Source: Halorussus rarus
Lineage (GTDB): Archaea > Halobacteriota > Halobacteria > Halobacteriales > Haladaptataceae
DNA length: 64,000 nt
Assembly (NCBI RefSeq): GCF_003369835.1
Contig: NZ_QPMJ01000001.1
Location: 1,483,589 to 1,547,588 of the forward strand
Reading direction: 5' to 3'
The position numbers were made by a program, and so were the translations under genes. The notes beneath the pieces are model-generated. The model saw nothing but the letters and a program-made list of their open reading frames with translations, did no database searches and had not been told where the DNA came from. The first letter of the stretch is position 1. Every line of letters starts with the position of its first letter. Shown in pieces: positions 35,088 through 44,341 of this stretch.

Positions 35088-35663
35088 ATGCATGCTATAT
35101 TCGATAAAGTTACGGTGGTCGTTCCTACCGCTCGAGCGAACATCGTCACCCCCGAAACCATCCCATCAGACGCGGAGGTCGTCGTTCGCCGGGACGACGG
35201 ACTCAACGCCGCTAGAAACGCCGGCGTCGAAGAGGCGAGTAATGATTGGATAGTTATCGCCGACGACGACATCGAATTTCCGACTGAGACGGTCGCAGGG
35301 ACGATTGAGCGAATGAACGACCGGACGCTCGCAGGTCTCGCCGATTTTCCACCGTTACGGTGGATTATCGGACGGTTGATGATATTCCATCGGGACCTCT
35401 GGCGAACCGTAGGTGGATTCGACGAGAGCAGACATCATGGTGGAGACACGGATTTCGCCATCCGTGTCGAGAAGGTTGGCGGGCAGGTACTCCAACTCGA
35501 CCGGGAGTCGGTCCCTCACTACGACGAGGACACGGGCAAGGGGATGGACGAGTTCGAGCATTTAGAGTGGATGGTGTATCTTGTCCGGCGGCATCCAACG
35601 ACGTTCGGACCGGTAGCGGCCCGTATCCTTGGCAGGAAAGTCCTGAAGATACTTAAGAGTTAG
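35088..35663 (+). CDS. Small family 2 glycosyltransferase
   Basis: A 191-residue GT-A protein, short for the family. Visible are VTVVVPTARANIVTPETIP, LNAARNAGVEEASNDW, the metal-binding IADDDIEFP, MIFHRDLWRTVGGFDES, and a C-terminal basic part. It should transfer a sugar from a nucleotide donor to the lipid-linked glycan. The start MHAIFDK at 35088 follows a CTATTATC box by about 20-27 nt; the ORF extension to 34965 is promoter. It is complete, since both the DDD motif and the acceptor-side GGFDES are present. Confidence 0.85.
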   Translation: MHAIFDKVTVVVPTARANIVTPETIPSDAEVVVRRDDGLNAARNAGVEEASNDWIVIADDDIEFPTETVAGTIERMNDRTLAGLADFPPLRWIIGRLMIFHRDLWRTVGGFDESRHHGGDTDFAIRVEKVGGQVLQLDRESVPHYDEDTGKGMDEFEHLEWMVYLVRRHPTTFGPVAARILGRKVLKILKS

Positions 35664-35678
35664 GAAATCGACCGGTGT

Positions 35679-37130
35679 TCAGGCGTATCCAAGATCTTCG
35701 AGTCGCTTCTGAGTCATCTCGTCCACGTCGCCCATCCCATCACTTTCGTCGCGCACGCCCCGGTCCTCAATGGACTCGAAGGTCGATTCGACCCAGTCAC
35801 TGGCGTCGGCGTCGTCGATCCTCGTCGCCGCTTTCGAGTCGCAGACGAGAACTGACACGGTCTCATCTCGCCAGGTCATATCTTTGCGGACGAAGCTACC
35901 CTCATCGCGGTAAACTGCTCTGGCGTCACCGTTGAACCGCCAGAGATCGTCGCAGTACTTGCTCGCACGCTCCTCCATCGGTTCTTCGAGACCATGCGAG
36001 GAAGCGACGACTGGCCCGTCCGGAACGAAGGCCGCCTCGTCCCAATCGTCGTCCAATAGCGAGTGGACCGCCTCGGGGAACTGCGTAAGTGACGCCGGCT
36101 CAGAGACGCATTCGCTGTCTCGCTGGCCGGGGGCACGGACCACCAGTGGTACGTGAAGGAGAGTCTCGTGGATGCCCGCACCGTGAGCGGCGACCCGCGC
36201 TCCGGGCCTGATTCGACTTGGTTCACCGAATCCCTCACCGTGATCAGCGGTGATGACAACCAGCGTATCTTCGAGGACGCCGCGCTCGTCTAGGACTTTC
36301 ATCACATGACCGATCTGATTATCCATTTGGTGAATTGTTCCGTCGTAGAGACCTTCGAGGGCCTTGCGTTGCCACCACGGTCGCCGACCGCCATTGAATT
36401 CCCAGACTTGGTCTTTCATCTCCTCTTGCAGGTCGCGTAACTTCTCGCCGCCCCAGCCATCGTGGCCGGTGTCAGGTTCGTAGGGGAGGTGGCCGTCCAT
36501 GAAGTTGATGCAGGCCGCCCACGGACCGTCGCGCTCGGCTTCCCAGTCCAGGAAGAGATCGGCATACACCTCCGAGGGCGTGCTCGCGGTCAGCGTGTCT
36601 GGGAGGTACCGCGGGTAGTCCCACGCGAGTTTCGTGACGACGCCGTTGACCAGCGACTGCAACGGCGCGTCGCTTGCGAGACAGTGCCGGAGATACGCGA
36701 GATACTGCCCCTGTCCCTCGGTCAGCACGAAGTTGCTCGGATCCACCGCGTCGGGATACGGTAGATTCCGGGCGCCCTCCACGGTGTCGAAGGCGTCCTT
36801 CAGCCCGACGTCCATATCCGTGATCCAGGTGTTCTCGGAGAAGACGCCCGTCTCGTAGCCGTGGTCGTCCCGCAACTCCTCGAAGATCGTGTGCCCTTTA
36901 CGAAGCGAGTGTTTCGCGCGCGTGACGCCGTGTTCCTCGACGTGAAGCCCGGTAAACATGCTAGTATGACTCGGAAGACTCCACGTCCCGGGTGATCGAG
37001 CCTGCTCGTAGACCGTCGCTTCCTCTGCGAACGTTTCAAGAAATGGTGTAGTTTCGTGTTCGTGTCCGTAGAGGCTCGTGTTGCTCGCCCGGACACTATC
37101 AAGAACTATTAGAAGGACATTGGGATTCAT
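35679..37130 (-). CDS. Sulfatase-fold enzyme with Ser nucleophile position
   Basis: A 483-residue soluble protein. VLLIVLDSVRASNTSLYGHE gives the first metal Asp, TWSLPSHTSMFTG the nucleophile loop, and VVITADHGEGFGEP the late metal site. The loop reads S-L-P-S-H (residues 51-55), so Ser is at the nucleophile and His replaces the Arg of C/S-x-P-x-R. Sulfatase activity is therefore uncertain. Its tail (TQKRLEDLGYA) matches the other two superfamily members in this island. TATA-like TTATACATCC near 37153-37162 predicts a leaderless mRNA. Confidence 0.88.
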   Translation of the reverse strand: MNPNVLLIVLDSVRASNTSLYGHEHETTPFLETFAEEATVYEQARSPGTWSLPSHTSMFTGLHVEEHGVTRAKHSLRKGHTIFEELRDDHGYETGVFSENTWITDMDVGLKDAFDTVEGARNLPYPDAVDPSNFVLTEGQGQYLAYLRHCLASDAPLQSLVNGVVTKLAWDYPRYLPDTLTASTPSEVYADLFLDWEAERDGPWAACINFMDGHLPYEPDTGHDGWGGEKLRDLQEEMKDQVWEFNGGRRPWWQRKALEGLYDGTIHQMDNQIGHVMKVLDERGVLEDTLVVITADHGEGFGEPSRIRPGARVAAHGAGIHETLLHVPLVVRAPGQRDSECVSEPASLTQFPEAVHSLLDDDWDEAAFVPDGPVVASSHGLEEPMEERASKYCDDLWRFNGDARAVYRDEGSFVRKDMTWRDETVSVLVCDSKAATRIDDADASDWVESTFESIEDRGVRDESDGMGDVDEMTQKRLEDLGYA

Positions 37131-37176
37131 TAGTGTGGACCTTGTGCTTTGGATGTATAACTTCGCCGCTTTCCGC

Positions 37177-38250
37177 TCATTTCGATTTGTACCGCCTCTC
37201 TAATTTGTCTATAATAGCCGGCCACTCTGCGATTTGCGTATCGTCAGTATCAGTGTTCCGGACTTTAATGACTGCTTCGGCCACGGTCATAGCATCGACT
37301 TCGTGGATGTCAATAACTCCAGAAGTGGACGTCCAGTCGTCGAGCGCACTCCCGGTCCGGACGACGCAAGGCGTCCCGCTGGCCAGCGCCTCGGCCACCG
37401 TCATGCCGTACGCCTCGAACTCCGAGAGCAGGAGATAGGCCGCCGCGCCGGCGTAGAGGCCCGGCAGGCGCTCGTCGTCAACGTAGCCCAGGAACTCCAC
37501 GCGCTCGCTGACCCCGACCTCGCGGGCGACGCGCTCCAACTCCGACCGGTAGTCGCCCGACCCGGCGACCACCAGGTCGTATTCCGGGAGTTCGGGGAGG
37601 GCGCGAATCGCGTGCTGGACGCCCTTGTACGCCTCCAGTCGACCGACGCAGAGCAGATAGGGGCGCTCTCGCTCCTCTGGCATCGCGTCCGCGAATCGCT
37701 CGACGTCGAGGCCGTTCGGTATCACGGTGGCGTCCACACCGAAGTCCGCCCGCAACTGCTCGCGCTCCCACTCGCTGACTGCGACGAGGTCGTCGGCGCG
37801 TCGGAGCGCCCACCCGCCGAGCGGTCGGTAGAGCGAGAGCAGTCGGTCCCGGAGGTCGCTCGCGCTCCCGCCGTGGTAGTGAGGAGTCACGACGAACCGG
37901 ACGTCGTCGGCTCCCCGGCGGAACCCGAATGTTTCTGTCACCCCGAGCGCTGCGAAGAACGCGGGCAGCGAGTGGTAGTTGTGGGCGTGAACGACGTCGG
38001 GGTCGGTCCGCCGGACCGCGGGCGCGATGCCGGGCGCGACGTGAAACGCGCCGCCGGGCGCGAACCCGGGAAACCGACGGACTCGAACGCCGTCACGCGT
38101 CTCGCGGCGAGGGAGCCCGTCAGCGGCGTCGGCAGTGAACACCGTTACGTCATGGCCGCGGGCGACGAGTCGTCGACTGATCTCCGCGACGTGGGTCTCG
38201 ACGCCGCCTGTGTGAGGCGGATACCGCGGCGCGACTTGAAGAATGTTCAT
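37177..38250 (-). CDS. Family 4 glycosyltransferase with composition-shifted C terminus
   Basis: A 357-residue GT-B protein: NILQVAPRYPPHTGGVETHV, VVHAHNYHS, VSEWEREQLR, VIPNGLDVERF, LLCVGRLEAYKGVQH and the donor-binding LSEFEAYGMTVAEALASG near residue 290. It adds a sugar from a nucleotide donor to a growing lipid-linked glycan. The final 50 or so codons (37177-37340) change abruptly from GC-rich to AT-richer sequence, like the island next door, so the gene's end may be recombinant. An intact reading frame is kept. Confidence 0.9.
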   Translation of the reverse strand: MNILQVAPRYPPHTGGVETHVAEISRRLVARGHDVTVFTADAADGLPRRETRDGVRVRRFPGFAPGGAFHVAPGIAPAVRRTDPDVVHAHNYHSLPAFFAALGVTETFGFRRGADDVRFVVTPHYHGGSASDLRDRLLSLYRPLGGWALRRADDLVAVSEWEREQLRADFGVDATVIPNGLDVERFADAMPEERERPYLLCVGRLEAYKGVQHAIRALPELPEYDLVVAGSGDYRSELERVAREVGVSERVEFLGYVDDERLPGLYAGAAAYLLLSEFEAYGMTVAEALASGTPCVVRTGSALDDWTSTSGVIDIHEVDAMTVAEAVIKVRNTDTDDTQIAEWPAIIDKLERRYKSK

Positions 38251-38260
38251 CGACGCCTCC

Positions 38261-39403
38261 TCACTCGAACGCTTCCCGTAGCTCCTCGTCGACTTCCCAC
38301 GTGCCGTCGCCCTTCCCGCGGAGGAGTTCAACCGCGGCGTGCAGGAGCGACACCTGCGAGTCGAAGACGGCGTAGACGGCCTGGAGCGGGCCGAGAAGGT
38401 CCTTTTGACCCAGCCAGACAAAGGCAGCCAGCGCGGCCGGGACCGCCAGACCGGCTGCACCCGCGACCGAGACGCCGGCCGCCGTGAGCGCGAGCACGTC
38501 GAGCGCCACCAGCCACGGCGAGACGACCATGAACCACCAGTTGAACGGCAGGACGACCTTCCCGTACTTGCCGTACCTGCCGAGCGCGTCGCGGTGCTGG
38601 GCGAGCAGCCGGATGAGCCCCATCCCGCGACGGTCCTTCTGGAGTCGTCGCTTGCCGAAGCCCGAGTGAGACGCCTCCTTGTACCGGATCGCGGGGTCGA
38701 ACAGCACGCGACCACCCCCTCGGCGAATCTTCAGCGCGAGTTCGGTGTCGTCGGCAAGCGAGTTCGGGTCGATGGGGACGATGGCGTCGTTCTCGAATGC
38801 CGAGAACGGGCCGTGGAAGATGAGCGTCGAGTCGAGGTGCGACTCCAGCGTCTGGATGTGGGCCTGCACTCCGCGGTAGCCGGCCTCCACCTCGCTCCCC
38901 CCGAGAACTTCGGCGTTCTGTCCCGTGACGGCCGCCACGTCGGGGTCGGCGAGGTTGGCGGCGGCCTCCTGAAGCGCGTCGTCGGCGACGTAGGAGTCGC
39001 AGTCGGTCTTGACGACCATCTCGTTCTCTGCGGCGGCGTACGCGTCGTTGAGTGCGGGTGCGAGCCCCCGCCGCTCCTGCTCGCGGATCAGGTTCAGGTC
39101 GGGGTGCTCGCGGTCGGCGAAGTAGTCTTCGATGATCTCGGGCGTCTCGTCGTCGCTGGAGTCGACGACGACCAGTTCCACCTTCTCCATCGGATAGTCG
39201 AGCGAGACGACGTCATCGAGCTTCTTCTCGATGATGCCCGACTCGTTGTACGTCGGGAGCACGATGCTGACCGTCGGTTCGGCCTCGCGCTTCTCGGCGG
39301 AGGACCCGCCCGGCCGGATTAGCGCGTAGAGGGTCAAAAACGCGAGGTAGGGGAGCGCCGTGGCGGCGACCAGCGCCCCGGCAGCGGCGACGAGAGCGTT
39401 CAT
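38261..39403 (-). CDS. Membrane family 2 glycosyltransferase
   Basis: A 380-residue protein with an N-terminal membrane segment, a GT-A domain (VSIVLPTYNESGIIEKKLDD, KTDCDSYVADDAL, LADDTELALKIRRGG, QKDRRGMGLI) and two or three C-terminal helices near residues 285-330. This is the layout of processive or dolichol-phosphate-type glycosyltransferases. It is 10 bases upstream of the family 4 gene on the same strand, so they form an operon. Substrate unknown. Confidence 0.9.
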   Translation of the reverse strand: MNALVAAAGALVAATALPYLAFLTLYALIRPGGSSAEKREAEPTVSIVLPTYNESGIIEKKLDDVVSLDYPMEKVELVVVDSSDDETPEIIEDYFADREHPDLNLIREQERRGLAPALNDAYAAAENEMVVKTDCDSYVADDALQEAAANLADPDVAAVTGQNAEVLGGSEVEAGYRGVQAHIQTLESHLDSTLIFHGPFSAFENDAIVPIDPNSLADDTELALKIRRGGGRVLFDPAIRYKEASHSGFGKRRLQKDRRGMGLIRLLAQHRDALGRYGKYGKVVLPFNWWFMVVSPWLVALDVLALTAAGVSVAGAAGLAVPAALAAFVWLGQKDLLGPLQAVYAVFDSQVSLLHAAVELLRGKGDGTWEVDEELREAFE

Positions 39404-39507
39404 AAGACCGGATATGGAATCGGGCTATAACATACTGTTGGTCGCTCGTCGGGACGGCATAGCGAAAAATGGGATTCGGACGGGACGTGAGAGGAAGGCC
39501 CGTCGTA

Positions 39508-40185
39508 TTAGACCGTGACGGCGTTCTCTTGCGAGAGCGACTGCGGGACGTTCGCGCGGTAGATGGTCACTGCGCCGTACTGAGTGGTCAGTTTGAGTTC
39601 GACCTCTTGACCTTCGGAGAGACGGGAATTAGCAATCGCGGTGGTATTCATCGCGATCTTGAAGCGGTCGTCCTGCTCGTCAAGGACCGGGACGGAGTCG
39701 TCGGGGTCCTTGATTGCAGAGACGTTGAAGTAGTCATACGAACCAAGGTCGGAGTCGGTGATACTGCCACCTTTGTCACCTGGTTGTTGTACCGCGTAGC
39801 CTTCTTTAGTATCTGTGTTTGCCTCCGTCAGCGTGGTGGCGCGGTTCGGACCGATCCACTCGATCGTCGCGGTCGAGAGATTGATGTCATCGGAACCGGA
39901 CCCGCGCATCACCGTGAGGTTGATGTAGTCGACCTCCTCGTTGGCGACGTGTCCGAACCCGCTGACGACCTGCACGCGGTTCGAGACCTGCGCACTGCTC
40001 TCCTGACCGGTCTGTTCACTCTTCGTCTGGAGGAACCCGGCCGTGTTGATGAGCACGCCCGCCGCGATCGCCGCGACCAGCACCATCGCGATGAACACGA
40101 TGAGCGTACCGATACCCACCTGACCGCGGTCGTTGACCGCGCCCTCGATTCTGTCTGTTGCCGCTGAGAGATATTTTCCTATCAT
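39508..40185 (-). CDS. Archaellin (archaeal flagellin)
   Basis: A 225-residue protein beginning [20 protein letters not shown], then the class III cleavage site and hydrophobic core [20 protein letters not shown] that form the archaellum filament helix. The globular part carries four sequons (NLT, NLS, NVS, NTT). The 20-residue leader is longer than usual. No other archaellum gene is near, so it is an orphan locus. A TATA-like TATATATAG at 40241-40249 (plus-strand reading) is about 56 nt before the start. aglJ lies divergently upstream. Confidence 0.88.
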   Translation of the reverse strand: MIGKYLSAATDRIEGAVNDRGQVGIGTLIVFIAMVLVAAIAAGVLINTAGFLQTKSEQTGQESSAQVSNRVQVVSGFGHVANEEVDYINLTVMRGSGSDDINLSTATIEWIGPNRATTLTEANTDTKEGYAVQQPGDKGGSITDSDLGSYDYFNVSAIKDPDDSVPVLDEQDDRFKIAMNTTAIANSRLSEGQEVELKLTTQYGAVTIYRANVPQSLSQENAVTV

Positions 40186-40240
40186 CCTTCGTACCGTATT
40201 GCGTTCGGGAACTTTCCCACTGGTGACGTACCACCACCAA

Positions 40241-40249
40241 TATATATAG
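40241..40249 (-). promoter_or_regulatory. TATA box of the archaellin gene
   Basis: On the minus strand the sequence reads CTATATATA, a strong archaeal TATA box, 56 bases before the archaellin ATG, leaving a leader of about 30 nt. Confidence 0.6.
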
Positions 40250-40395
40250 TATTCGTCCGTTTTCACGCCTGATAATCGGGGGGCGTAACGGGGTTGACTG
40301 CCGCCTAGAGCCCCCGACGCGAAAGAGCTGTCCGAGAGAGTCGGGAAACGACCGGTTGGAAAGCCTTTTGCGCTCGTGGTGACCACGCACTCCTA

Positions 40396-41304
40396 ATGGC
40401 CGACCGCGAGGACGTCTGCGTGCTCATCCCGACGCTGAACGAGGCCGAGACGATCGGCGACGTGATCGACGGGTTCACGAGTCGCGGATTCGAGAACGTC
40501 CTCGTCGTCGACGGGAACTCGACCGACGGGACGACGGACGAGGCCCGCGAGCACAGCGCGCGCGTGATGCAGCAGTCCGGCACCGGGAAGGGACAGGCGA
40601 TCCGAGAGGCGGTCCGGCACATCGACGCCGAGTACGTGCTGATGCTCGACGGCGACGGGACCTACCGACCTGAGGACGCCGACGTGATGCTCGAACCGCT
40701 CCTGGAGGGGCGGTACGAACACGTCATCGGCAACCGCTTCGCGGACATGGAGGACGGTGCGATGAGCCGACTCAACCGATTCGGCAACGGGATGTTCAAC
40801 CGGGTGTTCCGCCACATCCACGGCGAGAACTTCGAGGACATCCTGAGCGGCTACCGGGCGTTCACCCGCGAATCGATGGAGAATTTCTACCTCGACGCCG
40901 ACGGATTCGGGGTCGAGACGGAGATGGCGGTCGAGTGCGTCAAGCACGACGTGGCCACGACGGTCGTCCCCATCCGGTACGAGGCCCGGCCCAACGGGTC
41001 GGACACCAACCTCCACCCGATCCGGGACGGCGGAGTCATCCTGCTCACGCTCTACCAGCTGGCAAAGACGAGCAACCCGCTGTTCTACTTCGGAAGCGTC
41101 GGCGTGCTGAGCGGGCTGTTCGGGGTCGCCGTGGCGGCCTACGTCGGATACGAGTGGTTCGTGAAAGTCCCCCGCGAGAGCCACGAAGTGCTGGCGATCG
41201 TCGCGGCGTTCGGCATCCTGTTCGGGGTGCAACTGGTGATGTTCGGGGTCCTCTCGGACCTCATCGTGACGCTGCACCGCGAGCAGATGCGGCGGCTGGA
41301 CTGA
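40396..41304 (+). CDS. aglJ: N-glycan-initiating glycosyltransferase AglJ
   Basis: A 302-residue protein with the GT-A domain (CVLIPTLNEAETIGDVIDGF, VDGNSTDGT, MLDGDGTYRPEDAD, NRFADMEDGAMSRLNRFGN, DILSGYRAFTRES) and two C-terminal helices (FGSVGVLSGLFGVAVAAYVG and a second near residue 270). This matches AglJ, which in Haloferax loads the first hexose onto dolichyl phosphate for N-glycosylation. It is cytosolic-face membrane-bound. The gene is divergent from an archaellin and near aglB, supporting the role. Confidence 0.9.
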   Translation: MADREDVCVLIPTLNEAETIGDVIDGFTSRGFENVLVVDGNSTDGTTDEAREHSARVMQQSGTGKGQAIREAVRHIDAEYVLMLDGDGTYRPEDADVMLEPLLEGRYEHVIGNRFADMEDGAMSRLNRFGNGMFNRVFRHIHGENFEDILSGYRAFTRESMENFYLDADGFGVETEMAVECVKHDVATTVVPIRYEARPNGSDTNLHPIRDGGVILLTLYQLAKTSNPLFYFGSVGVLSGLFGVAVAAYVGYEWFVKVPRESHEVLAIVAAFGILFGVQLVMFGVLSDLIVTLHREQMRRLD

Positions 41305-41387
41305 CGGCTCATCTCTCGGCCACGTTATCTGTCTCAACTGAAAATCGACGGTAGCGTTATTCCGCTCCCTGGAGTAGGTGGCCTGTC

Positions 41388-43088
41388 ATGCCAGAGGGCC
41401 ACAACCTCGCCGACTACGACGAACTGCGCGAATCGTTCTCGTGGGACGACATCTACGCCGAGGCCGACTGGGACGCGCCCAACGAACTCAACGTCGGCCA
41501 CGAGGTCTGCGACCGTCACGCGGAGGGCGGCGATGCAATCGCACTTCGACAGGTGAGCGAGGACGGCGACCTCACGGAGACGACGTTCCAGGAACTGGCC
41601 GACCTGTCCGGGCGGTTCGCCAACGCGCTCGAGGACCTGGGCGTCGACCGCGGGGACCGCGTGTTCTCGTACATGCCCCGCGTCCCGGAGCACTACGTGG
41701 CGCTGGTCGGAACGCTCAAGCGCGGCGCGGTGTTCGGCGGCGTCAACGAGCGGTTCGGTCCGGACGGCATCTCCTACCGCCTCGACGACTGCGACGCGTC
41801 GGTCGTCGTGACGACGAGCGACAACCGCGACACGGTCGACGACGCGCTCGACGACGCCCCGTCGGTCGAGCACGTGATTACGGTGGACCGGGGCGAGGCT
41901 GGGAGCGATGGGGAAGTGGCGTCCGACGACGTCCACTTCGCCGACGCGCTCGACGACGCGAGTCCGGAGTACGACGCGGTCCGAACCGGCGGGGAGGACG
42001 ACGCGCTGCTCTATTACACCAGCGGGACGACCGGCCCGGCGAAGGGCGTGCTCCACAAGCAGCGGTGGGTCGCCGGCGTCGCGGCCACCCAGCGGTACGC
42101 GGTGGACCTCCAGCCCGGCGACCTCTACTGGTCGACCGCGGACCTCGGGTGGCTCACGGGGCCCATCAACACCCTCGGCGCGTGGTTCTGGGGCGCGTCG
42201 CTGTTCACCTACGAGGGCGAGTTCGACGCCGAGTCGTGGGCCGAACTGCTGGACGAGTACCCGATTTCGGTTCTATTCAGCGTCCCGACGGCGTACCGGA
42301 TGCTCAGGGAGAACGACGACGTGCTGGCGGACGCGGACCTCGACCTCCGCCACGCGCTCTCCATCGGCGAGCCGCTCTCGGGCGGCGTGGTCGACTGGGG
42401 CGAGCAGACCCTCGGCGTCACCATCCACGACACCTACGGCCAGACCGAGACCGGGAACATGATCATCAACAACTACCCGACGATGGAGCTCCGACCGGGC
42501 AGCATGGGCAAGCCGCTGCCGGGCGTCGAGGCCGAGGTCGTGGACCCCGAGACCGGCGAGCCGATGGAACCGGGCGAGACGGGCGAGATCGCCCAGCGCG
42601 GCGACTACCCCTGCTTCTTCGCCGAGTACTGGGAAGAGCCCGAGAAGACCGCGGCGTGTTTCGTGGACGGACCCGAGGGTGAGTGGTACCTTTCGGGCGA
42701 CCTGGCCAGGAAGGACGAGGACGGCTACTTCTGGTTCGAGGGCCGGGCCGACGACGTCATCATCTCGTCGGGCTACCGCATCGGCCCGTTCGAGGTCGAG
42801 AGCTCGCTCGGCGAACACTCGGCGGTCGCCGAGGCGGCGGTGGTCCCCAAGCCCGACCGCGAGCGCGGCAACATCGTGAAAGCCTACGTCGTCCCGAGCG
42901 AGGGCGCCGAGCCGTCCGACGACCTCGCGGAGGAGATCAGGACCCACGTCCGCGACGAGCTCTCGGCCCACGAGTACCCCCGCGAGATCGAGTTCGTCGA
43001 CGACCTCCCCAAGACGGTCACGGGGAAGATCCGCCGGACGGAGTTGCAGGACGAGGCCGAACAGGAAGCTGACGTCGAGCGGGAGTAG
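41388..43088 (+). CDS. AMP-forming acyl-CoA synthetase
   Basis: A 566-residue ANL-superfamily enzyme. The phosphate loop YYTSGTTGPAKGVLHK is near residue 205, the DTYGQTETGN motif near 345, YLSGDLARKDEDGYFWFEGR near 430 and the catalytic Lys in PKTVTGKIRR near 545. The length and the GQTETG motif fit acetyl-CoA synthetase-like medium-chain synthetases. It activates a carboxylic acid with ATP and CoA; the acyl length cannot be fixed by eye. It stands alone in the window. Confidence 0.92.
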   Translation: MPEGHNLADYDELRESFSWDDIYAEADWDAPNELNVGHEVCDRHAEGGDAIALRQVSEDGDLTETTFQELADLSGRFANALEDLGVDRGDRVFSYMPRVPEHYVALVGTLKRGAVFGGVNERFGPDGISYRLDDCDASVVVTTSDNRDTVDDALDDAPSVEHVITVDRGEAGSDGEVASDDVHFADALDDASPEYDAVRTGGEDDALLYYTSGTTGPAKGVLHKQRWVAGVAATQRYAVDLQPGDLYWSTADLGWLTGPINTLGAWFWGASLFTYEGEFDAESWAELLDEYPISVLFSVPTAYRMLRENDDVLADADLDLRHALSIGEPLSGGVVDWGEQTLGVTIHDTYGQTETGNMIINNYPTMELRPGSMGKPLPGVEAEVVDPETGEPMEPGETGEIAQRGDYPCFFAEYWEEPEKTAACFVDGPEGEWYLSGDLARKDEDGYFWFEGRADDVIISSGYRIGPFEVESSLGEHSAVAEAAVVPKPDRERGNIVKAYVVPSEGAEPSDDLAEEIRTHVRDELSAHEYPREIEFVDDLPKTVTGKIRRTELQDEAEQEADVERE

Positions 43089-43129
43089 CCGGCCGCGACC
43101 GACTACTCGCCGTCGGGTCGCACCTGTCC

Positions 43130-44293
43130 TCAGTCGTCGGGGTCGAGCGCGTCTTCCAGCGCGTCCCCGAACACGTTGAACGCGAGCACCGTCGCGGTGA
43201 GCAGCACCGCCGGCGGCGCGGTGACCCACCACGCCGGGGAGATGCCGAAGTCCTTGATACCCATGGCGATGGTCTGGCCCCACGAGAGGACCGCCGGGTC
43301 GCCTAACCCGAGGAACGACAGCGCGGCCTCGGTGAGGATCAGCATCGGCACCTGGAGGGTCGCGTTCGTGAGCACGGGCCCGGCGACGTTCGGCAGCAGG
43401 TGCCGGCGGGCGATGGTCCGCTCGCCCGCACCGATGGTCTTCGCGGCCCGCACGTACTGGGCCTCGCGGAGTTCGAGCGCCTCGTTGCGGACGAGTCGGG
43501 CGAGCCCGCCCCAGCTCACCAGCCCGAACACGACGACCATCAGGAACAGTCGGTGGTCGGTGACCCAGGGCCGGAGGACGAGGTAGATGAGGAACGCCGG
43601 GAGGGTCTGGAAGAGCTCCGCGATCCGCATCAGCACCGCATCGACGCGGCCGCCGGCGTACGCGGCAACGAATCCGACGGCGACGCCCGTCGGCACCAGC
43701 AGCGTCGCCGAGACCAGCGCGACCTGGAGCGTCGACCGCGCCCCGAGGATCGCGTACGGGACGACGCCTTTCCCGGTGGAGGTCGTCCCGAGCGGGTACT
43801 GCCAGGTGCCGTGACACCGGCCGTCCGCGACCCGACCCACGCACGACGTGACGTGGATGGTGTCGACCGAGAGCCAGACCGGGGGCTGGTAGGCGTGGAG
43901 GATGCTGAGCTTCGGCGGCGACACGACGAGCGGACCGAGCAGTCCGACGGCGAAGAACGCGAGCAGGTAACAGAGGCTCGCGACCCCGAGCCGGTTCGTC
44001 CGGAAGCGAGACCAGTAGCGCGCGGCGGTTCGGCGGTTCCGAGCTACCGGGATCGCGACGAAGGCGAGCAGCGCGATCAGCGACGCGCCGGTCAGCCAGT
44101 CGAGCCACGAGAACGTCGCGACCAGCGGCAGTCGACCCGGACCGAAGCGGTCCGCGAGGTAGGCGACCGCGAGCAGTCCGACCCCGACGACGAACGCTCG
44201 GACGTGCCAGCCGATTCGTCCGCCGTCGGGGTCCACGCGCTCCCAGTCGAGGGTCTCGAATCGCTCGTTCCGCGACGGGGGACCAGAGCTCAT
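43130..44293 (-). CDS. Peptide-type ABC transporter permease (DppC-like)
   Basis: A 387-residue permease with an N-terminal extension of extra helices, then the BPD_transp_1 core. The EAA loop reads ALELREAQYVRAAKTIGAGE with ARRHLLPN following. About six to eight membrane segments. It would form a heterodimer with the divergent DppB-like protein at 44525. Neither a binding protein nor an ATPase is nearby, so the rest of the transporter must be encoded elsewhere. A shared palindromic TATA region lies between the two. Confidence 0.9.
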   Translation of the reverse strand: MSSGPPSRNERFETLDWERVDPDGGRIGWHVRAFVVGVGLLAVAYLADRFGPGRLPLVATFSWLDWLTGASLIALLAFVAIPVARNRRTAARYWSRFRTNRLGVASLCYLLAFFAVGLLGPLVVSPPKLSILHAYQPPVWLSVDTIHVTSCVGRVADGRCHGTWQYPLGTTSTGKGVVPYAILGARSTLQVALVSATLLVPTGVAVGFVAAYAGGRVDAVLMRIAELFQTLPAFLIYLVLRPWVTDHRLFLMVVVFGLVSWGGLARLVRNEALELREAQYVRAAKTIGAGERTIARRHLLPNVAGPVLTNATLQVPMLILTEAALSFLGLGDPAVLSWGQTIAMGIKDFGISPAWWVTAPPAVLLTATVLAFNVFGDALEDALDPDD

Positions 44294-44327
44294 GTATCGA
44301 ACTACTCCGAAAAGATTGTCGGATAAG

Positions 44328-44341
44328 TATAAATATTTATA
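44328..44341. promoter_or_regulatory. Palindromic TATA element between divergent permease genes
   Basis: TATAAATATTTATA is a perfect 14-base palindrome that can serve as a TATA box in both directions. It lies 35 bases before the dppC-like ATG and about 184 bases before the dppB-like GTG. The long plus-strand leader (44342-44524) contains no convincing gene; it ends with CGGAGG a few bases before the GTG. Confidence 0.55.

Noticed and set aside
39508-40386. Longer archaellin start at 40386
   Set aside because: The extension would cross the TATA box at 40241-40249, so the shorter start at 40185 is used.
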